Source of the DNA: JBFWRK01 sp050248955
GTDB taxonomy: Bacteria > Actinomycetota > Acidimicrobiia > Acidimicrobiales > Ilumatobacteraceae
Length of the DNA: 64,000 nt
NCBI GenBank assembly: GCA_050248955.1
Contig: JBFWRK010000004.1
Location: forward strand, 62,001 to 126,000
Direction of reading: 5' to 3'
Shown here: positions 22,822 to 31,210 of the stretch, in pieces
How positions within the stretch are numbered: position 1 is the first letter of the stretch
How the letters are laid out: each line of letters opens with the position of its first letter
Translations under genes and position numbers: made by a program
Notes under the pieces: model-generated
What the model was told of the DNA's origin: nothing
Databases searched by the model: none
What the model saw: only the letters and a program-made list of their open reading frames with translations

Positions 22822-25302
22822 TCAGAGCGGCGCGCGCTTGCTGCCCGACCCCATGACGACCTCGACCCGCACCACCGCACCCTCCTGCGCTGGCGGCACC
22901 ACCGCGCCCGCCACGGCCCGCCCGTCGACTACCAGCGAGCGGATCCCCGTCGACACACCGTCGGGGTTGCGCACCTCGATCTCGTAGTCGGCGCCGCGGA
23001 ACCGGCGGTGGACATGGAAGCCGGGCCACGACGGAGGGATGCACGGGTCGATGCGCAGCCCCGCATGTTCGGGTTGGATGCCGAGGATGCCTTGGCTCGC
23101 GACCACGAAGGTCCACGCCGCGGTGCCGGTGAGCCAGGAGTTCTTCGCCTCACCGGACGTCGGCGAATCGGGACCGGCGATGGTCTGCGCGTACACGTAG
23201 GGCTCCGAGCGGTAGATGGCGATCTGGTCCTCCTTCGCCGACGGGCAGATCGAGTGGTAGCCGGCCAGCGCCCGGTCGCCTTCGCCCAGGCGGCACCAGG
23301 CGAGGTGGATCCAGGTGTTGTTGTGGCAGAAGATGCCGGCGTTCTCCTTGACGCCGGGCGGGTACGACGTGATCTCGCCGAGCTCGAGGTGGTAGCGGGT
23401 GTACGCCGGTTGCTGCAGCACGATGCCGTTCGGCGTGGTGAGGAGGGTCTCGACGGCCTCGAGCGCCTGACGAGCCCGGCCATCGGCACCGGCACCGCCG
23501 AGGGCGCACCAGCCCTGGCTCTCCACGTAGATCTGGCCCTCGTCGTTCAGCGCCGACCCGACCGGCCTGCCCTCGGCGTCGTACGCGCGACGCCACCAGC
23601 CTCCATCCCAGCCGTGCTCTTCCAACGCCTCGAGGATCTCGCCGCGCCACGAGCGGACCCGCGCCGCGTCCTCGCGACGTTCCAGGTGGTCGTGCAGCGA
23701 CGCCATCTCGTCGGCGGCGGCCAGGAAGAGCCCGGCGATCATCACCGACTCGGCATGCGAGCCGGCCACGTCACCGGCCGTCTGGAACGACTCGTTCGGC
23801 TCGGTCGAGAAGCAGTTGAGGTTGAGGCAGTCGTTCCAGTCGGCGTGCCCGATGAGCGGCAGGCCGTGCGGCCCTCGCTTCGCCATGGTGTACGCGAGCG
23901 AAGTCTCGAGGTGGTGCAGCAGGCTCTCGCGCTCGTCGCCGTCGGCGTACGTTCGGTCGGCGTAGCCGCAGGGTGCGTCGAGCACCGATACGTCGCCCGT
24001 CTCCTTGACGTACGCGCACGACGACAGCACGAGCCACAGGTGGTCGTCGTAGAAGTCGCCGCCGACGTCGGCGTTCCCTTGCTTGGTGAGCGGCTGGTAC
24101 TGGTGGAAGCACGTGCCGTCGGCAAGCTGGGTGGCAGCGAGGTCGAGCAGCCGCTGGCGCGCCCGGCCGGGAACCATGTGGACGAAGCCGAGGAGGTCCT
24201 GGTTGGAATCCCGGAACCCCATGCCGCGCCCGATGCCGGACTCGAACAGCGAAGCCGAGCGAGAGAGGTTGAACGTCGCCATGCACTGGTACTGGTTCCA
24301 CGTGTTGACCATGCGGCGAACGTGCTCGTCGGGGCACGCCACCTGGAAGCCACCGAGCAGTCGATCCCATGACGAGCGGAGCGCGGCGAAGGCCTCATCG
24401 ACGGCCTTCGGCGCGGACCACCGCTCGAGGATCAACCGCCCCTTGCTCGTGTCGACCGCACCCGCTGACGTGAACTTGGCGTCGCCGTGCTGGACGAAGG
24501 CGAGCAGGAACGCGAGCTCCTGCTCCTCGCCGGGTGCGAGGTCGAGCGTCACCTCGTGCGAGCCGATCGGGTTCCAGCCGTGGGCGATCGATCCCGTGGC
24601 CGCGCCGGCGAACGGCACTCTCGCCTCGTGCAATCCTTCGTGCACGCCGACGAAGGCGTCGCGCGAGGTGTCGAAGCCCGTGATCGGCACCGTGCAGGCG
24701 AACATCGTCGAGTGGTCCCGGCGCTCCCGCAGCTCGGTCACGTGGTGGATCGCCCTGTCCTCCACCACCACCTCGCCGATCGAGAACGTGCGTTGGAGGT
24801 TGGTCATGTCGACGAGCGCGTCGTAGAACGCGAACTCGACGAAGGAGTAGAGGCGCGGCCGCTTGCGCTCGCTCGACGTGTTGCGGACGGTCACCTTCCA
24901 GAGCTCGACGTCCTCGTTCGGTGGGATGAACATCAGCTGCTCCACCTCGAGGCCGCCTTTCGCCCCGGTGATCCGCGTGTAGCCGAGACCGACGCGGCAC
25001 TCGTACCGGTCGAGCTCCGCCTTCACCGGCTTCCACCCCGGGTTCCAGACCGAGCCGTCGTCGTGCACGTAGAGGTAGCGGCCCCCGGTGTCGAGCGGGA
25101 CGTTGTTGTAGCGGTAGCGCGTGAGACGCCGGAGCTTGGCGTCGCGCCAGAACGTGTAGCCGCCGGCAGTGTTGGTGCAGAGGCCGAAGAGGTCGTCCTG
25201 CCCGAGGTAGTTCAGCCACGGCAACGGCGTGTCCGGCCGGGTCACCACGTACTCGCGGTGTTCGTCGTCGAAGTGCCCGTAGGGGTTCGCCATGCCCGTC
25301 AT
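22822..25302 (-). CDS. GH94 disaccharide phosphorylase (cellobiose/chitobiose phosphorylase family)
   Basis: The 826-residue protein has the full GH94 layout: an N-terminal beta-sandwich (WLNYLGQDDLFGLCTNTAGG) and an (alpha/alpha)6 barrel with GRGMGFRDSNQDLLG, HQYQPLTKQGN and ADWNDCLN. Asp491 of that motif is the expected proton donor (Asp490 in Cellulomonas cellobiose phosphorylase). It would phosphorolyse a beta-1,4 disaccharide to sugar 1-phosphate plus sugar, in the cytoplasm. From memory it is closer to cellobiose than to diacetylchitobiose phosphorylase, but the donor sugar is not certain. ATG at 25293 is an alternative start. No transporter gene is next to it. Confidence 0.9.
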   Translation of the reverse strand: MTGMANPYGHFDDEHREYVVTRPDTPLPWLNYLGQDDLFGLCTNTAGGYTFWRDAKLRRLTRYRYNNVPLDTGGRYLYVHDDGSVWNPGWKPVKAELDRYECRVGLGYTRITGAKGGLEVEQLMFIPPNEDVELWKVTVRNTSSERKRPRLYSFVEFAFYDALVDMTNLQRTFSIGEVVVEDRAIHHVTELRERRDHSTMFACTVPITGFDTSRDAFVGVHEGLHEARVPFAGAATGSIAHGWNPIGSHEVTLDLAPGEEQELAFLLAFVQHGDAKFTSAGAVDTSKGRLILERWSAPKAVDEAFAALRSSWDRLLGGFQVACPDEHVRRMVNTWNQYQCMATFNLSRSASLFESGIGRGMGFRDSNQDLLGFVHMVPGRARQRLLDLAATQLADGTCFHQYQPLTKQGNADVGGDFYDDHLWLVLSSCAYVKETGDVSVLDAPCGYADRTYADGDERESLLHHLETSLAYTMAKRGPHGLPLIGHADWNDCLNLNCFSTEPNESFQTAGDVAGSHAESVMIAGLFLAAADEMASLHDHLERREDAARVRSWRGEILEALEEHGWDGGWWRRAYDAEGRPVGSALNDEGQIYVESQGWCALGGAGADGRARQALEAVETLLTTPNGIVLQQPAYTRYHLELGEITSYPPGVKENAGIFCHNNTWIHLAWCRLGEGDRALAGYHSICPSAKEDQIAIYRSEPYVYAQTIAGPDSPTSGEAKNSWLTGTAAWTFVVASQGILGIQPEHAGLRIDPCIPPSWPGFHVHRRFRGADYEIEVRNPDGVSTGIRSLVVDGRAVAGAVVPPAQEGAVVRVEVVMGSGSKRAPL

Positions 25303-25497
25303 CGAACCACTTTCAGGAGCGGTCGACGCACGTCAACTCGTGATCGGTGGCGACGATGCCGTGGCCTGCACACCGCGCCGCTCCCCCTGACGCCGGTCCG
25401 GTACGGTCGGCGTTCGCTGCACGTTCGGGTGAGCTCGCCACGTACTTCGTCCTGCGGCTCGCCCACCCTTGACCCGCACGGCTGATGAGCAGGTCGG

Positions 25498-26577
25498 TCA
25501 CGTGGCTCGTTCCACCCGAGCGTCGATCTCGACGAGTTGGTTCCGGTAGCCGAGGAGGTTGACGCCCAGCAGCGTCGCGGGAGGAACGTTCGACGCGAAG
25601 CCGGCAGTGACCTCGGCCCACGCGTCCAACAGGTTCCGGTGTGGCCCGACGACGTAGATCGTCAGATGGTGGATGTCGTCGCGAGCGAAGCCGTGCGCTC
25701 CCACGATGGCGAACAGGTTCGCCAGGCACTGCTGCGTCTGAGCTCGGACGTCGCCGGCACCGCTCAGAGCACCATCGGCGTCGAGCGGAACCTGTCCCGC
25801 GAGGTACAGCCGGTCGCCGACGACGTCCGCGTAGCGATAGCTCGCGGTCGGTGCCAGACCCGCGGCACGCTCCACTTCGTTCATGTCGCGAAGTGTGGAC
25901 GACGACGAGCCGCCGGATCGCTGGAGTTCGCTCGTGACCGACGACGGCCGCACGAGTCGCACCGATGGAAGGGTCCGGACGGGCACGACGATGACACCCT
26001 CGACGGCATCACCGACGGTGGAGAACTCTCCCTCGAGTGCGAGGAGTCCGGTGAGCGCGGCCAGCGCGGCGTCCACGGAATCGGCGGTCCCGAGTCCCGC
26101 GGGGTCGACGCGATGGTCGGCGAGGACACCGCGGCGGAACCGCACCTTCGGTTCGTCGGCGGGCCGGAGGCAACCCCGCAGGAGCACGGCCGACGCTTCC
26201 GGGAAGACCTCTACCGCGGTGGATCGCACGGGACCGGTTCGGAAGCGGGGGTAGTCATCGGCGATCGCGGCGAAGATCGAGAAGCCGACTCGCATCCAGC
26301 GGTAGAAGGGGTGCTGTCCCGGATCGGTGGGCGTCGCGTACGCCGTGATGCCGAACGCGCGGAGCTCGCGCTCTGCGGCGCGGCTCCGCCCGCTCGTCGC
26401 CCACGCCGGCGGTGAATCGATGCAGACGACGTCAGGGCGGAGATCGACGATCACGGCGGCGACATCAGCGACGGTGGCGCGATCGAGCATGACGACCACG
26501 CTCCGATCGTCGGCGAGCGCGATGAGGTCGAGCCCCTTTCGCTCCTCGGCGACATCGATCCCGACCGAGACGCTCAT
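25498..26577 (-). CDS. DUF429 (RNase H-like fold) - RidA family fusion protein
   Basis: From ATG 26577 one uninterrupted frame encodes 359 residues. The first about 225 (VGIDVAEERKGLDL, VVCIDSPPAW, TAVEVFPEAS) match the DUF429 predicted nuclease family. After a Ser-rich linker, the last about 128 (from MNEVERAAGL at 25884; LYLAGQVPLDADG; LVEIDARV) form a RidA/YjgF domain. The RidA Arg needed for imine deaminase activity is not seen: the segment reads VPPATLLGV. The RidA part has no clear ribosome site of its own, so a real fusion or a lost stop codon is likely. Function is unknown. Confidence 0.75.
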   Translation of the reverse strand: MSVSVGIDVAEERKGLDLIALADDRSVVVMLDRATVADVAAVIVDLRPDVVCIDSPPAWATSGRSRAAERELRAFGITAYATPTDPGQHPFYRWMRVGFSIFAAIADDYPRFRTGPVRSTAVEVFPEASAVLLRGCLRPADEPKVRFRRGVLADHRVDPAGLGTADSVDAALAALTGLLALEGEFSTVGDAVEGVIVVPVRTLPSVRLVRPSSVTSELQRSGGSSSSTLRDMNEVERAAGLAPTASYRYADVVGDRLYLAGQVPLDADGALSGAGDVRAQTQQCLANLFAIVGAHGFARDDIHHLTIYVVGPHRNLLDAWAEVTAGFASNVPPATLLGVNLLGYRNQLVEIDARVERAT

Positions 26578-26716
26578 CGACAGCGTGGTCGTCGCCGGGG
26601 CGCCTGGTCGTCTGCTGCACCCACGTCGAGATCGTAGGTCGCGCGTCGCTGAGGTCGGGGCAGGCTGTCGCCTCGGACCGGCGAACTGATGCTGTCGCTT
26701 GGGGAAGACTCGCGTC

Positions 26717-27505
26717 GTGGGTCGAGGATTCGGGGTCACCTCAGCAGTGAGCCATGGCGTCGTACGGGAAGTCGCGCGAGAGGCCGAGCGACTTGGATAC
26801 ACCTCCTTCTGGGTGAACGACATGCCCAACGCTGACGGGCTGGCGTCGCTCGCCGCAGCATCCGCGGCAACCAGTCGGATCAAGCTCGGGGTCGGTGTGA
26901 TCCCGCTCGATCAGCGATCACCGGCCGTGATCGGTGAGGGGGTTCGCTCCTCTGGGTTGCCGCTCGACCGGCTGCTCCTCGGTGTCGGCAGCGGTCACAG
27001 CCCGGGCGCGCTCGGGCGGGTGCGTTCCGGCGTCGACGAGCTCGAACGCGAGATCAGCGCCAAGGTCGTCATCGGCGCGCTCGGTCCGAAGATGTCCGCG
27101 CTCGCTGGAGAGGTGGCCGATGGCGTGCTGTTCAACTGGGTGATGCCGGAGTACGCCGAGCGCGCCGGGCGGTCGGTGCTCGACGCAGCCGAGCGCACCG
27201 ACAGGCCGAGCCCCTCATTGATGGCGTATGTCCGCTGTGGTCTGACGCCTCATGCCGAACAGCGACTGGGTGAGGAGCTCGAGCGGTACGCCGGCGTTCC
27301 GCAGTTCGCGCGGCACGTGGAGCGCATGGGCGTCGGTGCCCGCGACACGTGCGTCGTCGGTCCCGACATCGCGACAGTGCAGGCCGGCATCGCCCGATAC
27401 GAAGCAGTACTCGACGAGACGATCGTGCGCGCCATCACATCAAGCGACAGCCTTCACGACCTCCTCGAGCTCCTGGGCGCTTGTGCACCCCGGACCGCCG
27501 CGTGA
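26717..27505 (+). CDS. LLM-class (luciferase-like, F420/FMN) oxidoreductase
   Basis: The 262-residue protein has the TIM-barrel LLM pattern: EVAREAERLGYTSFWVND, ATSRIKLGVGVIPLDQRSP and LPLDRLLLGVGSG near the N-terminal half. Such proteins in actinobacteria mostly use F420. GTG at 26717 is preferred since GGGGAAGA lies eight bases before it; a TTG at 26699 would place the ribosome site inside the gene. At 262 residues it is somewhat shorter than the usual 280-340. It is divergent from the DUF429-RidA gene. Confidence 0.82.
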   Translation: MGRGFGVTSAVSHGVVREVAREAERLGYTSFWVNDMPNADGLASLAAASAATSRIKLGVGVIPLDQRSPAVIGEGVRSSGLPLDRLLLGVGSGHSPGALGRVRSGVDELEREISAKVVIGALGPKMSALAGEVADGVLFNWVMPEYAERAGRSVLDAAERTDRPSPSLMAYVRCGLTPHAEQRLGEELERYAGVPQFARHVERMGVGARDTCVVGPDIATVQAGIARYEAVLDETIVRAITSSDSLHDLLELLGACAPRTAA

Positions 27506-27539
27506 AGATGTGCGTCCGGAACGAGCGCGGGCGACGTGG

Positions 27540-27941
27540 CTATGCAAGGGTCGGCTCGATCCGTTCGATGGTCCCGACACGATCAATCGCACGGTCGAAC
27601 GACGCGACCCGGTTGATGCCGGTGCTCTCAGCGCACGCCACGAGATAGGCCTCGGCGAAGTCGATCCGTTCGATCTCGTAGACTTCCAGCGCGCGCAGCA
27701 GCAGCGCCGGGTCAACCGTGATGACCGAGCGCATCGCGACGAGCGAGCGCATCGCAGACGCGACCTGCTGGCGTGGTGCCTTGTAGAACGACTCGAGCTC
27801 GTACACCGTTTCAGCGACGATGAGATCAGCCAAGAACAGCTCCGGCTCCGACGCCAGGTATGCCGTCGCTCGGGCCGCCATCTCGGGGGGATCGCCGGTG
27901 AGGTGCCGCACGAGGATGTTCGTGTCGACGAATGCGCTCAC
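27540..27941 (-). CDS. PIN-domain toxin (VapC-like)
   Basis: The 133-residue protein has the four acidic residues of a PIN ribonuclease: Asp6 in FVDTNILV, Glu44 in AETVYEL, Asp94 in RIDFAEAYLVA and Asp116 in SFDRAID. It would cleave RNA and be neutralised by the AbrB-type antitoxin encoded just upstream. The GTG start overlaps the antitoxin stop by four bases. Confidence 0.9.
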   Translation of the reverse strand: MSAFVDTNILVRHLTGDPPEMAARATAYLASEPELFLADLIVAETVYELESFYKAPRQQVASAMRSLVAMRSVITVDPALLLRALEVYEIERIDFAEAYLVACAESTGINRVASFDRAIDRVGTIERIEPTLA

Positions 27942-28189
27942 CGCCGCAGGGCTGCCCGGCTTGCTCGGGTCTTGCGGATGACGTCGTCCCAGGCGGCATT
28001 GCGCTTCGCAGCTGGAACCTTGACCGTGCCGGCGAGGGTCAGGAAGTCCGGCGTCCGTGCGAGCACAGCACGGTTCCCCTCAACACGGAACACCACTTCG
28101 TCGCCTTCCTCGATCCCCAGTGCGTCGCGCACGACCTTGGGGACCGTGACCTGACCCTTCGAACTCACTCGTGCTGCGATCTCCACCAT
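27938..28189 (-). CDS. AbrB/MazE-type antitoxin
   Basis: The 83-residue protein has the swapped-hairpin DNA-binding domain ARVSSKGQVTVPKVVRDALGI near the N-terminus and a short C-terminal tail that would bind the toxin. It is the first gene of the toxin-antitoxin pair with the PIN toxin. TAAGGAGG just before ATG 28189 is a strong ribosome site. Confidence 0.9.
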   Translation of the reverse strand: MVEIAARVSSKGQVTVPKVVRDALGIEEGDEVVFRVEGNRAVLARTPDFLTLAGTVKVPAAKRNAAWDDVIRKTRASRAALRR

Positions 28190-28193
28190 GCCT

Positions 28194-28217
28194 CCTTACT
28201 GGCAGACCAAGGTAAGG
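28194..28217 (-). promoter_or_regulatory. Inverted repeat over the antitoxin ribosome-binding site
   Basis: CCTTAC (28194-28199) and GTAAGG (28212-28217) form 6-base arms with a 12-base spacer. The proximal arm overlaps the Shine-Dalgarno TAAGGAGG of the AbrB-type gene, so it may be an operator or an RNA hairpin that limits translation. Confidence 0.4.
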
Positions 28218-28291
28218 ATACGCGAAGCTGCTCAGGTTTCGGGACCCGTGCCGAAGCTCTTACGAGGGGCGGCGCTGCGTACGCTGCGGCG

Positions 28292-28720
28292 ATGGCGGTC
28301 AACCGAAGTCGCAGGGCCAGAGGTGCCCGTAAACGCAAGCGCCGGATGGATCGCGTGGAGCACGACCTCAGCGACGAGCAGTGGACCGCGCTCAAGGCGG
28401 CGTGGGGCGGCTGCGCGTACTGCGGAGCGACCGACAAGCTCGTGCAGCGGGACTGTGTGCTGGCGCTCTCTCGCGGCGGGCGTTACACGCTCGACAACAT
28501 CGCGCCGGCCTGCGGCTCCTGCAACGCCAGCAAGTGCAACGACGAGGTCACCGGCTGGCTGCGGCGCAAGCGGCTCGACGAGCGTGCCTTCTTGCTGCGC
28601 CACCTCGAGGTCAAGGCGGCGCTCGCGCTGCGGTTCCCCGCCGCGGCAGACTCGAACCCGAGGCATCGGAGACGACCGGCCAGTCCCGAGGGGGCCTGCG
28701 AGCGTGCGCGGACGGAGTGA
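28292..28720 (+). CDS. HNH endonuclease-like protein
   Basis: The 142-residue protein has a very basic start (RSRRARGARKRKRR), then CAYCG and CGSCN zinc knuckles flanking the HNH core LALSRGGRYTLDNIAPACGSCNASK. Where most HNH nucleases have DH at the first catalytic position, this one reads RDCVLALSRGG, with Cys for His, so activity may be altered. It is a stand-alone gene in the accessory island, 13 bases before the GNAT gene. Confidence 0.8.
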   Translation: MAVNRSRRARGARKRKRRMDRVEHDLSDEQWTALKAAWGGCAYCGATDKLVQRDCVLALSRGGRYTLDNIAPACGSCNASKCNDEVTGWLRRKRLDERAFLLRHLEVKAALALRFPAAADSNPRHRRRPASPEGACERARTE

Positions 28721-28733
28721 GTAGCGTGCGGCA

Positions 28734-29201
28734 ATGGTCCGGTGGAAAGCCCGACTGGCGACGGCGGAGGACGCCGACGATGTCGCCCGGTTGCTGCATG
28801 ACTTCAACACCGAGTTCGGTTCGCCATCACCTGGTGCCGAAGTGCTCGCAGCGAGGCTCCGCGTGCTGTTCGCGAGCGACGAGACCTTCGCGATCCTCGC
28901 CGGGGCGCCGGCGGTGGCGGTGGCACTGGTCACCTTGCGATCGAACGTGTGGTACCAGGGGCGGGTTGCCCTGCTCGACGAGCTGTACGTCGTGCCCAGA
29001 CTGCGCGGCCACGGAATCGGCTCGGCCATCATCGCAGAGTTGCTGTCCATCTCGCGAGGCAGGCGCGTCGCCCTCATCGAGATCAACGTCGACGAGGGCG
29101 ACCTCGATGCCCAACGCTTCTACGAGCGCCACGGGTTCTCACCGACAGAGCGCGACTCGACGGAACGCGCGTTCTACTACGCCCAGGAGCTCACGTCCTG
29201 A
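28734..29201 (+). CDS. GNAT-family N-acetyltransferase
   Basis: The 155-residue protein has the GNAT fold with the acetyl-CoA pyrophosphate motif LRGHGIGSAI (preceded by LDELYVVPR) and the C-terminal DAQRFYERHGF. The acceptor cannot be predicted. It follows the HNH gene by 13 bases on the same strand. Confidence 0.9.
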   Translation: MVRWKARLATAEDADDVARLLHDFNTEFGSPSPGAEVLAARLRVLFASDETFAILAGAPAVAVALVTLRSNVWYQGRVALLDELYVVPRLRGHGIGSAIIAELLSISRGRRVALIEINVDEGDLDAQRFYERHGFSPTERDSTERAFYYAQELTS

Positions 29202-29498
29202 CGACGAGTTCGGCAGCGATCGGCCGTTACTGCAGCATTCGGTTCGCAAGGAGGAGCGCACCGGGGAGCTGTCCCCCGAGTCGAGTCGTACTTGGTGCTG
29301 CTGAGTGTCGGCGGCCGTCGGAACCGACGCGACGGTTAGGCCGCGCGATATGGGTTCAGTGGGCACGATCGCCTTCGCCGGATATCGGGCGCGGCGGCGA
29401 CGCCGATGGTGGAGCAATACCGAGTGGCTCTCAACCGGCGCTTCGTTGCTCACACCCCAGCCCGACACGTGGGCATCGCGACTCACCGACCGGCTTGT

Positions 29499-29912
29499 TC
29501 AGCGTCGTGGAACCACGTCGAAGCGCTGTCGTCCGCGGATTCGGTAGATGTGGAAGTCGGAGTCGAGACTGAAGACCTTGCGATGCCCTTGTTCCTCCGC
29601 GAGGGCCACCAGTGTGGCATCGGCGAGGTCCATGGGTCGGTCGGCGTACTTGTCCATCAACTGGGCAGATCGCTCGACCGCCTTGGTCGACAGGTCAGCG
29701 AGTATCAGGCGGTTCGTGTCAACCAGACTCCACAGCGCGCGTTGACCGGTGATGCCACCGGCTTGGCCGAGTAGGTACATCGCCTCGGTGAACGCTGGCC
29801 ATGTCGTCACGAGGGGCAGGGCGAGCTCGTCGAGCGCGGCGAGACATGCATCGTGGTCGGGCTCGTCGGCGTCGATGATGGCGATGAGCGGTCCAGCGTC
29901 GCACAGCGTCAT
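29499..29912 (-). CDS. PIN-domain toxin (VapC-like), second pair
   Basis: The 137-residue protein has PIN acidic residues at Asp5 (CDAGPL), Glu43 (AFTEAMYLL), Asp95/Asp98 (PMDLADATLVALA) and Asp117 (SLDSDF). It is a probable RNase toxin. Its ATG overlaps the stop of the antitoxin gene by four bases. Confidence 0.9.
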   Translation of the reverse strand: MTLCDAGPLIAIIDADEPDHDACLAALDELALPLVTTWPAFTEAMYLLGQAGGITGQRALWSLVDTNRLILADLSTKAVERSAQLMDKYADRPMDLADATLVALAEEQGHRKVFSLDSDFHIYRIRGRQRFDVVPRR

Positions 29913-30154
29913 CGCGCGGCGCGGTCTCGGGCGAGGCCGGCGGCGAATGCCTCACCGGATCGGCGCGCCCGACCGCCGCCGCCGTGCACCACGCCGGCGA
30001 CGTCGGCGAAGCTGCCGCCTGGCTGCGCTGCCAGGGTCTCGTTGGCCCGATCCTCGGCAGCGTGGCGGATGAACTCCGACACTGACTGGCCACTGATCGC
30101 GGCCGCGCGTTGGACCTTCTCGTCGAGGTCGGGGTTGAGGCGGAGGCTTCTCAT
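29909..30154 (-). CDS. Ribbon-helix-helix antitoxin (CopG/DUF1778-type)
   Basis: The 81-residue protein starts with a ribbon-helix-helix domain (RSLRLNPDLDEKVQRAAAISGQ, SVSEFIRHAAEDRA) and has a Gly/Arg-rich C-terminal tail expected to bind the PIN toxin. It is the first gene of the second toxin-antitoxin pair. Two GTATCACG direct repeats upstream could be its operator. Confidence 0.87.
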   Translation of the reverse strand: MRSLRLNPDLDEKVQRAAAISGQSVSEFIRHAAEDRANETLAAQPGGSFADVAGVVHGGGGRARRSGEAFAAGLARDRAAR

Positions 30155-30163
30155 GACACGAGC

Positions 30164-30192
30164 GTATCACGTCAGTGGTCATGTGTATCACG
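30164..30192. promoter_or_regulatory. Direct repeats GTATCACG, 21-bp spacing
   Basis: GTATCACG occurs at 30164-30171 and 30185-30192, two helical turns apart, right upstream of the ribbon-helix-helix antitoxin start (30154). RHH antitoxins commonly bind such spaced repeats to repress their own operon. Confidence 0.5.
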
Positions 30193-30429
30193 CGCGACAC
30201 ACAGCCTTTCAGCGGGCCTCGCGTCCGTGCGATCAACCGCTCGGCGGGATCATCGCCGATACCGCCGGCACGCCGGGAGTCGTGCGTTCGTCGTCGATCT
30301 CGGCGCCGGTGATACCGCCCGCTGCCGTATCAAGATACGTTGATGATCGGGATCCCGTCATCTTGGACAGCGGTCGCAGCACGGGATCGCCGATGACGAC
30401 ATGTCCACGCCTACCGCAACCCGATCCGA

Positions 30430-30567
30430 GTGTTCGATCTCGATGGGCTGATCATGCTGATCGGCCCTGATCGCGCCGCCCGTTTGCTCGAGCTCGGCAT
30501 CGCGCGCGGTGACGGGATCGAGTTCATCGTGCACGCCATGCCCGCCCGCGAGGAGTTTCTGAGGTGA
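30430..30567 (+). CDS. Small protein of unknown function, paired with the HTH protein
   Basis: The frame starting at GTG 30430 encodes 45 residues: VFDLDGLIMLIGPDRAARLL, then a segment ending IVHAMPAREEFLR. A stop codon (TGA) lies in frame 24 bases before the GTG, so the reading could be a remnant of a longer gene or a genuine small protein. Its TGA overlaps the GTG start of the next gene (GTGA), an arrangement typical of two-gene toxin-antitoxin modules. No function can be assigned. Confidence 0.45.
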   Translation: MFDLDGLIMLIGPDRAARLLELGIARGDGIEFIVHAMPAREEFLR

Positions 30568-30845
30568 CTGCGATGCCCCGATCGATCCAAGAGATCCTCG
30601 ACCACGCCGACGAGCTCGCCAAGCGTTTCGAGGACTACGAACCCGCCGAGGGCGACGAGCGCTCGGTCGAGGAGTACCTGTTGCAGCGAGCCGCCCTCGC
30701 GCGGGCGCGCGGCGAGCAGCAAGTCGTCGACGCCGTCGTCGCCGCCCGCGCGGCCGGAGCGACTTGGCAGAAGATCGGCACCATCCTCGGCACCTCAGCA
30801 CAGGCCGCGCAGCAACGCTACGGCTCCATCATCGAATCGGTCTGA
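30564..30845 (+). CDS. Small HTH-type protein
   Basis: The 93-residue protein has an acidic N-terminal helix, a central coiled helix (SVEEYLLQRAALARARGEQQ) and a C-terminal helix-turn-helix-like segment (AGATWQKIGTILGTSAQAAQQRYG) of the kind often seen in small actinobacterial regulators. GTG 30564 overlaps the stop of the preceding small ORF; ATG 30573 is an alternative. It may be the antitoxin/regulator half of a two-gene module. Confidence 0.75.
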   Translation: MTAMPRSIQEILDHADELAKRFEDYEPAEGDERSVEEYLLQRAALARARGEQQVVDAVVAARAAGATWQKIGTILGTSAQAAQQRYGSIIESV

Positions 30846-31210
30846 TCTGAACGTCGAACCGTTCCAACTCGCGAGCGATACAGAGCGGAGCGACGACGCG
30901 CCTGCGCCGGGAGTCGAGTAGGCGGCGGTGTGTCGCGAGGCGGGATTACAGGGCGGGTCAGCCAATCGGATGCTTGCGTGGCCGGAGCAGATCGAAGTTA
31001 TGGCGCTGCCCAGACGCGAGAGCGCGAGCTCGGTCGCCGACCTTGGCGTCGGGCACGTCAACCAACTTCCAGAGGGCGCCAGCGGTTCCGTACACACGGG
31101 CTTGACGAACGTGTGCTCGCGTCGCTCGCCAGAGCGATCACGCTTCACCACCATTGACTCCGTCCTTTCGCACGCAAAATTCACCCGGCAAAGTCGGTGG
31201 TCATCCCGCG
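30846..31210. other. 365-base stretch without a recognised gene
   Basis: Six-frame reading shows no protein-like open frame of convincing composition, and no clear operator or terminator hairpin is seen. It separates the small HTH protein from the kinase-fold gene. Confidence 0.5.

Noticed and set aside
25303..25497. 195-base gap between GH94 and DUF429-RidA genes
   Set aside because: No promoter-like palindrome, hairpin or ORF stood out.
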